Of a DNA stretch of 64,000 bases, positions 41,263-50,028 are shown one piece after another. Numbering within the stretch: position 1 is the stretch's first letter; each line of letters begins with the position of its first letter. Under the pieces are notes generated by a model. That model ran no database searches, was not told the DNA's origin, and saw only the letters and a program-made list of their open reading frames with translations. This DNA is from Lachnospiraceae bacterium G41. GTDB lineage: Bacteria; Bacillota; Clostridia; Lachnospirales; Lachnospiraceae. Made by a program: the position numbers and the translations under genes. Location of the stretch: positions 62,001 to 126,000 of the forward strand of contig FNEU01000005.1 of assembly GCA_900100245.1 (NCBI GenBank). The letters run 5' to 3'.

Positions 41263-42417
41263 ATGAAAGAATTGCGCAGTAAATCAAACAAAAAGTTTAT
41301 GGTGTTATCGGCAATCGGTATCTTTATGGTTGTCGATCACCATACATGGATTACATTCAATCTTTTTGGTGATTTTATTCCGTACAATTCTTTTTTTATG
41401 CCCATGTTTGTCTTCATTTCGGGCTACTTTAACAAGGTTGATTCATCGACTAATCTCATAAAATATACAGGCAAGAAAGTTAAGACACTTCTGGTGCCTT
41501 ATATAGGTGTTTCTTTCCTGGCATTCGTATTACAGTTTTTCATCAACTGGTTTAAACTCGGACACATCGAGCCCGTTCCTTCGGGATATCTTTTATATCT
41601 GCTTGAAAGAATTGTGACGATAGGTTCGTCTATATCCATCGCAGAGCCGATGTGGTTTGTTATATCGCTGTTCGCTGTTCTGATGGTGTATGCGATTTGT
41701 AAAAAACTCTTAGGCAAAATCTGGAACAGCTATGTTGCGCTCGCGGTTTTTGTGGCGCTTCACATCCTTTCGGTATATCTTGCCAAGAACGTTTTGCCGG
41801 TTGCCACACCCTACATTCTCTTACCGCTTAAAATCATGTTTTTCTTACCCTTCCTTGAGATGGGAATTATCTACAGGGATAAGCTGGAAGGTAAGCACAG
41901 CAGCATGTCGGGCGGCCTTAAATTAGGACTTATGGCAATTCTTTTACTCGTCAATGCAGTCCGTACAACTTATCTTCCGTATGCGTATGATGTTGCGTTT
42001 GATGCGCTCGGCGAAATGGAAGGTTTTACGAGCCCTTTTATCGTAACGCCTTTGATATCTTCGATAGTCGGAATTCTTTTCTGGCTGACCGTGGTTGAGC
42101 TGATTGCAAAGCCTGTGGGCGAGAGTAAGTTCGTAAATTACATGTCCTGCAATACCTTCTGGATCATGGGTCTTCACGTCGCATTTTTTAACATCGTCAA
42201 CTGCGTGCTGATGTTTATAAGCAGGTTTATTGTATGGGTTCCTTACTTTGACATTGAGGCCTTTCAGGAGTCGGAGTGGTACATGTGGGAGATTTCTCCG
42301 ACCATAAAACTTATATATCTTTTAGCAGGCGTTTTCGGACCGCTGTTACTTAAATTGATTTATGATAAAATATGCATTCTGTTAGGGAAAGCATTTAGGA
42401 AAAAAGAGAAAGAATAA
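41263..42417 (+). CDS. Acyltransferase 3-family membrane protein
   Basis: The 384-residue protein has about 10 hydrophobic segments and the acyltransferase 3 (OafA-like) pattern: an N-terminal DHHTWIT with the catalytic histidine, the FMPMFVFISGYFNK block and the basic KKVKTLLVPYIG loop. Members O-acylate cell-surface polysaccharides. It starts 1 base after the stop of the zinc-ribbon protein. The substrate cannot be told. Confidence 0.8.
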   Translation: MKELRSKSNKKFMVLSAIGIFMVVDHHTWITFNLFGDFIPYNSFFMPMFVFISGYFNKVDSSTNLIKYTGKKVKTLLVPYIGVSFLAFVLQFFINWFKLGHIEPVPSGYLLYLLERIVTIGSSISIAEPMWFVISLFAVLMVYAICKKLLGKIWNSYVALAVFVALHILSVYLAKNVLPVATPYILLPLKIMFFLPFLEMGIIYRDKLEGKHSSMSGGLKLGLMAILLLVNAVRTTYLPYAYDVAFDALGEMEGFTSPFIVTPLISSIVGILFWLTVVELIAKPVGESKFVNYMSCNTFWIMGLHVAFFNIVNCVLMFISRFIVWVPYFDIEAFQESEWYMWEISPTIKLIYLLAGVFGPLLLKLIYDKICILLGKAFRKKEKE

Positions 42418-42440
42418 ATGATAAAAAAGAGGAGGGGGCT

Positions 42441-42599
42441 ATGAAAAATATTGTATTGGGGAACACAGGCATTGTGACTCCGCAGAATGCTTTTGGTGCT
42501 CTGCCCGTTCAGCGTGTGGACATGGCAACGGCAGTGAAGCTTCTTAGAAAAAATCTGGCGGATTATAAAGATATTATTTCAGGCAAAACCAAAATATAA
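42441..42599 (+). pseudogene. Internally deleted aldo/keto reductase
   Basis: A GGAGGGGG site and ATG open a frame MKNIVLGNTGIVTPQNAFGA through VDMATAVKLLRK, a typical aldo/keto reductase start, that jumps to a C-terminal-looking segment (DYKDIISGKTKI) and stops after 52 codons. About 250 residues including catalytic Asp, Lys and His are missing. The frame is intact, so a short peptide could still be made. Confidence 0.7.
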
Positions 42600-42622
42600 T
42601 TACTGGAAAAGGAGACTTGAAA

Positions 42623-43303
42623 ATGAAAATACTGGTGCTTAACGGAAGTCCCAAAAAGAAGAGCGACACCTTCCGCTTAACGGAAGCTTTTCTTCGCGGA
42701 ATGAACAAAGCCGGCGATCACGAAGTTAATGTGATCAACGTAATCGAAAAGAATATTGCGCCCTGCATGGGATGTTTTGGCTGCTGGGAACAGGGCAAAG
42801 GCCACTGCGTGATTGAAGACGATCAGAACGCAATACTTGATCTGTATGTTAAGGCAGACCTTATTATCTGGAGCTTTCCGCTCTACTGTTACTCCATGCC
42901 TTCACACTTAAAGGCACTTCTCGACAGAACGATTCCGCTTGTAAAAATGGATATGGTTGAAGAGGCTGATGGTACTGTTCGTCACGAAGCTCTCGCAGAC
43001 TTTTCGAAGATGCATACACTCGTTATCTGCGGCTGCGGTTTCCCTGACTGGGACGGCAATTTTGATGCCTTAAGAACCATGTGCGACAGATGTTTCTGCG
43101 GACCTGATATCCTCTGCGTTCCCGAGACTCCGATGCTTAATATTCCTGCGGCTGCACCTGTTGCAGATCCGCTCCTTGCGAAGTTTGAAAAGGCAGGAGA
43201 AGAGTACTCTTCATCTCTTCATTTATCGCCTGAAACAATTGCGGAACTTGAGACTCCGATGATTCCCAAGGAAATGTATATTCAGAATGTAAATGGTGGT
43301 TGA
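42623..43303 (+). CDS. Flavodoxin-fold NAD(P)H-dependent oxidoreductase
   Basis: The 226-residue protein starts at MKILVLNGSPKKKSDTF, the flavin-phosphate binding motif of the NADPH-dependent FMN reductase family. APCMGCFGCWEQGKGHCVI carries four cysteines, as in iron-sulfur-associated flavoproteins, and SFPLYCYSMPSHLKALLDR forms the flavin-contacting region. AAAGGAG precedes the ATG at 42623; a TTG two codons earlier is unlikely. It follows an aldo/keto reductase remnant, which suggests a former redox operon. Confidence 0.85.
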   Translation: MKILVLNGSPKKKSDTFRLTEAFLRGMNKAGDHEVNVINVIEKNIAPCMGCFGCWEQGKGHCVIEDDQNAILDLYVKADLIIWSFPLYCYSMPSHLKALLDRTIPLVKMDMVEEADGTVRHEALADFSKMHTLVICGCGFPDWDGNFDALRTMCDRCFCGPDILCVPETPMLNIPAAAPVADPLLAKFEKAGEEYSSSLHLSPETIAELETPMIPKEMYIQNVNGG

Positions 43304-43389
43304 GAAACTACTGCCAAACAGATATAATTGTCTTTCGGTGAAGTGGGGGATGGCTTTACCTTAATGTCAAAATTAAGGAGGAATGAATA

Positions 43390-44133
43390 ATGGCTAAACA
43401 AAACATTTTTGACAACGAGGTTTTCTTTGAGGGTTACAAAGATTTAAGAAACAGAGAAAAAAATGCGAATAATCTTTTTGAAATTCCGGCATTATTTTCG
43501 CTCTTACCGGACCTTAAAGGATTAAGAATTCTCGACCTTGGATGCGGCTTCGGCGAGCACTGCAAAGATTACATCAGAATGGGTGCTGAGAAAGTAGTTG
43601 GCATCGATATTTCAGAGAAGATGCTTGAGGTAGCGAAGGCTGAAAACTCAGATCCTAAGATCACTTACTTAAACCTTGCGATGGAAGATTTAAACGAGAT
43701 CGACGGAGAGTTCGATCTTGTCATCAGCTCACTCGCACTTCACTACATCGAGGACTTCGACGGAGTTCTTAAAAACTTAAATAACCTGCTCGTAAAAGAC
43801 GGTTACTTCATTTTCTCACAAGAGAGCCCTCTTTCCACATGCTTTTCAGGCGGTGAGAGATGGACCAGAGACGAGAACGGCAACAAGCTTCACTTAAATC
43901 TGACCAATTACGGCAGAGAAAAAGAAGCAAGCTCCGAATGGTTCGTAGAAGACGTTAAGAGATACCACAGAATGTTCTCAACCATAGTTAATTCACTCGT
44001 GGATGCAGGCTTCTCGGTAGAGCGCATGATCGAGCCGCTTCCTAACGAAGAAATACTTGCGAAATATCCGGACTACGAGGACCTTTTCCACAAGCCCGAT
44101 TTCCTTTTGGTGAAGGCGAAAAAGAGAGCGTAA
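43390..44133 (+). CDS. Class I SAM-dependent methyltransferase
   Basis: The 247-residue protein has motif I ILDLGCGFGEHC (about residues 47-58), VVGIDISEKML (motif II), and the acidic loop FDLVISSLALHYIEDFD (about residues 110-126), all typical of class I methyltransferases. It is annotated in relatives as type-11 methyltransferase. AAGGAGG precedes the ATG. The substrate is unknown. Confidence 0.88.
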   Translation: MAKQNIFDNEVFFEGYKDLRNREKNANNLFEIPALFSLLPDLKGLRILDLGCGFGEHCKDYIRMGAEKVVGIDISEKMLEVAKAENSDPKITYLNLAMEDLNEIDGEFDLVISSLALHYIEDFDGVLKNLNNLLVKDGYFIFSQESPLSTCFSGGERWTRDENGNKLHLNLTNYGREKEASSEWFVEDVKRYHRMFSTIVNSLVDAGFSVERMIEPLPNEEILAKYPDYEDLFHKPDFLLVKAKKRA

Positions 44134-44194
44134 GGGGATACGCTTTAATTAGATTTTAAAGAATAAAAATATTAAATGTATTTAAAGAGGATTT

Positions 44195-45529
44195 ATGCAA
44201 GAAGTATTTAGATTATCCGATATAGTTCTGGCAAGCTGTGTAGATATTTTTCTGTTTGTCATAATGTTTCTTTCGCTAAAGAAATGTTTTATTAAAGAAG
44301 AAAGAAGAAAGATTGGAAGTTTCTTTCTGACACTTGTTTTATTTCCTGTCCAATGGTTTTTTGTTTCGATGCTTTGTTCTTTGACTTTTGTTGGACTCTT
44401 TTTCTATCAGGAAGAAAATCAAGAAGCTCTTTTACAAAACAGATTATATTTACTTATTGGCACAGGTGTTTGTTCTATCCTGTTTTTCCTGATATTATTT
44501 GTATGTGTATTGATAGGGATTAAATGGTTGAGATTAAAGAAAGTTGCGCCATTTATATTTCTGTATACGATGTTTTTAACAATTTATATATCAACCACCT
44601 TTTATAGCTTTGGATATGGAACACTTTATTCAATTCCGCATCTTGGAGGTATTTTAAGTTTACTTGGTAAAATTTTGAGCGCAGTAATAATTTGGTGCTT
44701 TTATCGTTTAATTGTCTTAAAATTCAGCGAACTGATTACAGATAATTCAAATATTAATTGGAAACTCTTTATTATTCCACCATTATTATTCTCTATATTT
44801 TACAGTTTCTTTGGATTTTTAATAATCACGGATAGTATGAATGAAGATATATTAGTATTTGGCTCAATATTTTCATTTATTGCTGTTGCCCTATTAATCT
44901 GGGCCTTCTATGTAATCCTAAAAAACATGGCAGCCGCCAACGAAATCAAAACCCTTTCTGTAGAAGTCATGGAAGCTTTGGCGCACACCATAGATGCAAA
45001 GGACGAATATACGAAAGGTCATTCGGTACGTGTGGCGAAGTATTCGAGGATGCTTGCAGAGAAACTTGGACTGAATGAAGGCGATTGCGAAAGTGTTTAC
45101 TACATGGCGCTTTTGCATGATATCGGAAAGATCGGTGTTCCGAATGAAATCATCAACAGCAAATCAAAAATGACCGATGAAGAATACGCCATAATGAAAA
45201 CGCATCCCGGTATAGGTTCCGATATTCTTGAAGAAATCAAAAGCCGTCCGGATTTAATGATTGGTGCAAGATGGCATCATGAAAGATACGACGGAAAAGG
45301 CTATCCCGACCAAAAAGCCGGCGAAGATATACCGTACTTTGCAAGAATTATTTCTGTAGCCGACAGCTATGATGCAATGACTTCCAACCGAAGCTACCGT
45401 AAGTTCCTTCCGCAGGATGTTGTGCGTGGAGAAATCGAGAAAAACAGCGGTACACAGTTCGATCCAAACGTCGCAAAATGCATGCTGTCCATCATAGATG
45501 AAGATGTAAATTACGAGTATCACGAATAA
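44195..45529 (+). CDS. Membrane HD-GYP phosphodiesterase
   Basis: HD-GYP domains hydrolyse cyclic di-GMP. The 444-residue protein has six or seven hydrophobic segments over residues 1-245 and a C-terminal HD-GYP domain with LLHDIGKIG (HD), the HHERYDGKGYPD GYP box, and IISVADSYDAMTSNRSYR. All metal and catalytic motifs look intact. AGAGGA precedes the ATG. It ends before a terminator, so it is probably monocistronic. Confidence 0.9.
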   Translation: MQEVFRLSDIVLASCVDIFLFVIMFLSLKKCFIKEERRKIGSFFLTLVLFPVQWFFVSMLCSLTFVGLFFYQEENQEALLQNRLYLLIGTGVCSILFFLILFVCVLIGIKWLRLKKVAPFIFLYTMFLTIYISTTFYSFGYGTLYSIPHLGGILSLLGKILSAVIIWCFYRLIVLKFSELITDNSNINWKLFIIPPLLFSIFYSFFGFLIITDSMNEDILVFGSIFSFIAVALLIWAFYVILKNMAAANEIKTLSVEVMEALAHTIDAKDEYTKGHSVRVAKYSRMLAEKLGLNEGDCESVYYMALLHDIGKIGVPNEIINSKSKMTDEEYAIMKTHPGIGSDILEEIKSRPDLMIGARWHHERYDGKGYPDQKAGEDIPYFARIISVADSYDAMTSNRSYRKFLPQDVVRGEIEKNSGTQFDPNVAKCMLSIIDEDVNYEYHE

Positions 45530-45550
45530 ATATGCAAAAAATGCTTAAAA

Positions 45551-45580
45551 AGCCCGAAGAATACTATATCTTCGGGGCTT
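45551..45580 (+). terminator. Intrinsic terminator
   Basis: AGCCCGAAGA pairs with TCTTCGGGGCT around ATACTATA, followed by TTTTTTATGG. Confidence 0.8.
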
Positions 45581-45602
45581 TTTTATGGTAAAATAGTAAA
45601 GT

Positions 45603-46490
45603 ATGGTTCAAAAGACGTTAAATTCGTATCTTAAGAGCAGGTACGGTAAGAAAATATATAAGGTTTCGATAGACGCAGGATTCACTTGTCCGAACCGTGA
45701 CGGCACGTTAGGAACAAAGGGTTGTATCTTTTGTTCTGCAGGTGGCTCGGGTGATTTTGCAGAAGATTCTAAATTATCAATCACAGAACAGATTGAAAAG
45801 GGAAAGAAGCGAATTGCGTCAAAGCTTCCTGATGGCGACTACGGACTTATAGCATACTTCCAGGCTTTCACGAATACGTATGCGCCGATCGAAAAACTTG
45901 AGAAAGTTTACATGGAAGCGGTCGCACATCCTGAGGTTGAAATCATATCGATTGCAACGCGTCCCGACTGCCTTAGCGAAGAGGTTTTGAATCTTTTAGG
46001 AAGAGTAAATGAAATCAAGCCCGTCTGGGTTGAACTCGGGCTTCAGACGATACATGAAAAAACCGCCGAGTACATCCGAAGAGGATATCCGCTAAACACC
46101 TACGATGAGGCTGTAAGAAACTTAAAAGCATGTGGCATTGAAACAATAGTGCATGTGATATTAGGCCTCCCTTACGAAACTAGAGAAGAAATGCTTGAAA
46201 CCGTGCGTTACGTAGGAGAGAGTGGCGTAGAGGGAATAAAGCTTCAGCTTTTACACGTGCTGGAAAACACAGACTTGGCTGATGATTACCGCGCAGGCAA
46301 ATTCGAGTGTTTATCACTTGATGAATACGCATCGCTTGTAAAAGATGCGCTTGATGTACTTCCGGAAAACATCATCATTCACCGAATGACGGGCGACGGC
46401 GATAAGAAAATCTTAATCGCACCCAAGTGGAGCGAAGATAAGAAAAATGTTTTAAACACACTGCACCGCGTATGCGACATCAGAGATTAA
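45603..46490 (+). CDS. Radical SAM protein of the TIGR01212/YhcC family
   Basis: The 295-residue protein has three cluster cysteines as Cys29, Cys41 and Cys44 in TCPNRDGTLGTKGCIFC, i.e. C-x11-C-x2-C, as in TIGR01212. The (beta/alpha) barrel markers RPDCL, ELGLQTI and GLPYETREEM follow. The function of this family is not fixed; it occurs widely in Clostridia. It lies between a terminator and a hybrid kinase. Confidence 0.88.
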   Translation: MVQKTLNSYLKSRYGKKIYKVSIDAGFTCPNRDGTLGTKGCIFCSAGGSGDFAEDSKLSITEQIEKGKKRIASKLPDGDYGLIAYFQAFTNTYAPIEKLEKVYMEAVAHPEVEIISIATRPDCLSEEVLNLLGRVNEIKPVWVELGLQTIHEKTAEYIRRGYPLNTYDEAVRNLKACGIETIVHVILGLPYETREEMLETVRYVGESGVEGIKLQLLHVLENTDLADDYRAGKFECLSLDEYASLVKDALDVLPENIIIHRMTGDGDKKILIAPKWSEDKKNVLNTLHRVCDIRD

Positions 46491-46526
46491 TATAAAAATA
46501 TTTTGTTGGAAGAGAGTTTTTGAAAA

Positions 46527-49175
46527 ATGAAGAGTTTGAGAACCAGAATGACAATTATGATTGTTCTGCTCGTCCTGGGCAGTTCCGTCTTCTTGTCTTT
46601 TATCAGTTACCAGAGAGCAAGGAAAAGTCTGGTAGCACAGCTCGAGGATAATTATGGAGTAGCTGCTCAAAAATACGCGCTTGAACTTACTTCATGGATT
46701 AATACCAACGCAACAATCATCGATACAATGGCTGCGGAGATAGCCGTAAACGACATCACGCTCGAAGACTATGATGCGTTTCACAGCTACCTTAAACACA
46801 GCAACGAACTTTTAAATAAAAACGGATATGTTTATGATGTTTATTTTACATATCCGAATAATACTATGGTCTGCGCATCGGACTTTATCGCTGACGGAAC
46901 GGTTGACTTCGTGCATGAAAGAGAGTGGTACACAACATCCGCATTAACCGGCGAGACGTTTTTCTCCACGCCCTACCTTGACTCCGATACGCAGCGCTCT
47001 GTTATCACGATTTCCAAAGCGGTTTACAAGGACGACGAACTTTTAGGAGTTCTTGCTGCGGATATATTCGTAGACGTTTTGGTAGATATGATTGAAGACG
47101 CAAATGTCGCTGAAGACAGCTATGCGTTTCTGATAGATCAGAATATGCGAATGGTCGTTCATCCCAACAGCGCATACGATTATGAGGATGTTCCCTTAAC
47201 CGTCATGGGTGTCGAGGGCTCACCTTACGGACCGCTCATCGAAGCGATTAACACCGGTTCCGATGAAATGGTTTATGTTACAGACTACGACGGTGTGAAA
47301 AGAGGTATCGTTTATTCAAGGATGACCAACACCGGCTGGTATGTATGTATCGCAACGAGCAAGAATGAAGTCGAAGAAGGTGTTGTAAACTTAGTGCTCG
47401 GCTTTATCATCGCAACGGTTATTTCAATCGTTATCTCTGTTGCGGTAGCGATTTTCCTTGCGAGAGTTTTGGACAGATTAAATAAGCAGGAGCAGGAATA
47501 CAAACAGCAGATGCTTCGCCTTGAGAAGCAGGCAGCAGACGAAGCGAGCGAAGCAAAGAGCCGTTTCCTCGCAGATATGTCTCACGAAATCCGTACGCCG
47601 ATTAATGCCATCATCGGTATGAACGAAATGATTATCCGCGAGACTGATAATAAGGACATCCTTGGCTATTCACAGAACATCAAGCAGTCCGGACATAACC
47701 TCTTACAGCTTATAAACGGTATACTTGATTTTTCCAAGATTGAAGACGGCAAGATGGATATCGTACCTGTACGTTACAGCGTCGGTTCCCAGATTGCATA
47801 CCTCATAAATTCTATTTCCGACAGGGCAAATTCGAAGAAGCTTGAGTTTAATGTTTCGGTTGATGAAAACATCCCTTCGGAATTATTTGGTGATGATACA
47901 CGTATCAATCAGGTCATCATCAATCTTTTGACCAATGCCGTAAAATACACCGAAAAAGGTTCGGTTAATTTTACGGTCAAAGAGCGTGAGAGAAATACCG
48001 AAGAAGGCAAGATTAAACTTTACTACGAAGTAAAGGATACCGGCATCGGCATAAAAGAAACAGACATGGAGCGTCTCTTCGAATCTTTCGAACGTCTTGA
48101 TGTGGTTAAAAACCGCAACATCGAAGGAACGGGCCTTGGCATGACCATCACTGTTAAATTGCTTGAACTCATGGACAGTGAACTTAAGGTTGAAAGTGTC
48201 TATGGCGAGGGCAGCAAGTTCTCATTCGAACTTTGGCAAAAGATTGAGAACGAAGAACCTCTAGGCGACTACAAAGAAGCCATTTCAAAGCCTGAGAAGG
48301 CTGAAACATACCGCGAATCCTTCCGCGCTCCCGATGCACGCATCCTCGTGGTAGACGATACGAAGATGAACCTGCTCGTAGTAGAGAACCTCCTAAAGAA
48401 AACAGGCATCAAAATCGATACCGCGATTAACGGTCCCGACTCCATTGAACTTGCGAAGAACAATGCATACGATGTTATCTTAATGGATCAGCGTATGCCG
48501 GGCATGGACGGAACCGAAGCCATGAACGAGATTAGGAATCTCGACAATAAACTTAATGCAAATACACCGGTTATCTGTCTTACCGCCGACGTTGTCAGAG
48601 GCGCAAAGGAAAGATATATTCAGATGGGCTTTAACGATTATCTGACCAAGCCCATTGACAGTGCGGCACTTGAAAAGATGCTCATAAGTTACCTTCCCGC
48701 AGACAAGACCGAGATAGTTGAAAAAGATAAAAAGATTGAAAGCGCAGAGCCTGAGAGTGAACTTAAAAAAGCACTTAAGGATAACGGCGTTGATGTAAAT
48801 ATCGGCAAATCTTTTACGGGCGATGATGAAAATATGTATATGTCTCTTTTAGCGGCTTATGCAGCTGAGGAAGACGAAAAGGCCTCAAACTTAAAAGAGT
48901 TTTACCGCTTAAGAGACTGGAAGAATTACGGAATTTACGTTCATTCGCTTAAGAGTTCTTCGAAGATGATTGGTGCATTGGCACTCTCAGAACTTGCTGC
49001 AGAGTCCGAAGCCGCATCGAACACTGAAGACACCGTTGTGATAGACAACAATCACGACAAGATGATGGAAATGTATGCAACCCTTGCTTCTGTTATCAGA
49101 GACAACATCGGTTCGGATACAGTTTCCGTTTCCAAAAATGATGATGAAATATTGGAGTTTATGCCCGAAGAATGA
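46527..49175 (+). CDS. Hybrid sensor histidine kinase with extracellular Cache domain
   Basis: The 882-residue protein has a first membrane segment (about 7-27), an extracellular dCache-like sensor (about 35-285; WYTTSALTGETFFSTPYLD), a second segment (about 289-315), a coiled helix, then HisKA with His353 in SHEIRTPINAIIGM, HATPase_c (VIINLLTNAVKYTEKG, DTGIGIKE, GTGLGM), a receiver domain with Asp654 in ILMDQRMPGMDG, and a C-terminal HPt with His near 806 (HSLKSSSKMIGA). The phosphate path can thus run inside one chain, but no response regulator gene is nearby. It overlaps the YitT gene by 4 bases. Confidence 0.92.
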   Translation: MKSLRTRMTIMIVLLVLGSSVFLSFISYQRARKSLVAQLEDNYGVAAQKYALELTSWINTNATIIDTMAAEIAVNDITLEDYDAFHSYLKHSNELLNKNGYVYDVYFTYPNNTMVCASDFIADGTVDFVHEREWYTTSALTGETFFSTPYLDSDTQRSVITISKAVYKDDELLGVLAADIFVDVLVDMIEDANVAEDSYAFLIDQNMRMVVHPNSAYDYEDVPLTVMGVEGSPYGPLIEAINTGSDEMVYVTDYDGVKRGIVYSRMTNTGWYVCIATSKNEVEEGVVNLVLGFIIATVISIVISVAVAIFLARVLDRLNKQEQEYKQQMLRLEKQAADEASEAKSRFLADMSHEIRTPINAIIGMNEMIIRETDNKDILGYSQNIKQSGHNLLQLINGILDFSKIEDGKMDIVPVRYSVGSQIAYLINSISDRANSKKLEFNVSVDENIPSELFGDDTRINQVIINLLTNAVKYTEKGSVNFTVKERERNTEEGKIKLYYEVKDTGIGIKETDMERLFESFERLDVVKNRNIEGTGLGMTITVKLLELMDSELKVESVYGEGSKFSFELWQKIENEEPLGDYKEAISKPEKAETYRESFRAPDARILVVDDTKMNLLVVENLLKKTGIKIDTAINGPDSIELAKNNAYDVILMDQRMPGMDGTEAMNEIRNLDNKLNANTPVICLTADVVRGAKERYIQMGFNDYLTKPIDSAALEKMLISYLPADKTEIVEKDKKIESAEPESELKKALKDNGVDVNIGKSFTGDDENMYMSLLAAYAAEEDEKASNLKEFYRLRDWKNYGIYVHSLKSSSKMIGALALSELAAESEAASNTEDTVVIDNNHDKMMEMYATLASVIRDNIGSDTVSVSKNDDEILEFMPEE

Positions 49176-50008
49176 ATAAGACAGTATCAGGAATAGTTTC
49201 ATACATATCGATTATAATCGGAGCACTGCTTGCGAGCTTTTCCGTAGCATGCATCCTCTTACCAAACGATGCCATCGACTACGGTACCGCAGGTATTTCG
49301 ATTATCATTAGCAAACTGACGGGATTTAACTTATCAATCTGCGTTGCGCTTATTTTCGCACCTTTTGTAATCGCGGGAGCATTTTTCCTTGGTATGAAAT
49401 TTACGCTTAAAGCTGTTACAGGCTCACTTGCATATACCTTGGGTCTTGCCTTTTTTGAGCGAATTCCTTTCGAACTTAACACCGAGCATTTCCTCGCTGT
49501 TGCATTCGGTGGAGCTGTTTTAGGATTTGGACTTTCCATCATACTTCGAAGCGGCGGATGTATCGACGGTTCGGAGATTTTGGCCAACATCATTCTTAAA
49601 AAGATTACCGATAAGACCGGCAAGAACTACAGTATGATGCCAATCTTAATCGCATTTAACTCGGTGGTTTATCTGGCTGTGTTTATTTTGATAGACAGAA
49701 ATGCGGCTCTTTTAAGCCTTCTTGTATACGTTGTGGCTTCACTCGTGATTGACCGTTATACAGATCATTTCGAAGCCATCAAACAGGTTACGATTATTAC
49801 AAAGGACGAAGATCTTCTTATCAATGCGATTAAGACAGAGCTTAACAAGACCTGTACCATCATTGAATCCAAGGGCGCGATTGCGGGCGAGAACAAAACG
49901 CTTATCTGCTACGTCAACTATTTCGAACTGCAAAAGCTTCGCGACATTATTCAGAAAAACAAAGGTACCTTCTCTACGGTACAAACTATAGATGAAATCA
50001 TAAGATAA
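49172..50008 (+). CDS. YitT-family membrane protein (DUF161/DUF2179)
   Basis: The 278-residue protein has five or six hydrophobic segments over residues 1-195 (IVSYISIIIGALLASFSVA, NDAIDYGTAGISIII) and a soluble C-terminal DUF2179 domain (IKQVTIITKDEDLL, LICYVNYFELQKLRDII). It is unusually placed between two hybrid kinases, starting within the stop of the first and ending 20 bases before the second. YitT proteins are of unknown transport role. Confidence 0.88.
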   Translation: MNKTVSGIVSYISIIIGALLASFSVACILLPNDAIDYGTAGISIIISKLTGFNLSICVALIFAPFVIAGAFFLGMKFTLKAVTGSLAYTLGLAFFERIPFELNTEHFLAVAFGGAVLGFGLSIILRSGGCIDGSEILANIILKKITDKTGKNYSMMPILIAFNSVVYLAVFILIDRNAALLSLLVYVVASLVIDRYTDHFEAIKQVTIITKDEDLLINAIKTELNKTCTIIESKGAIAGENKTLICYVNYFELQKLRDIIQKNKGTFSTVQTIDEIIR

Positions 50009-50028
50009 TACTAAAAGAGGTTTGTTTC

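Noticed and set aside
43310-43389. Possible riboswitch before the methyltransferase
   Set aside because: A GGTGAAG/CTTTACC hairpin exists but no known riboswitch consensus is visible.
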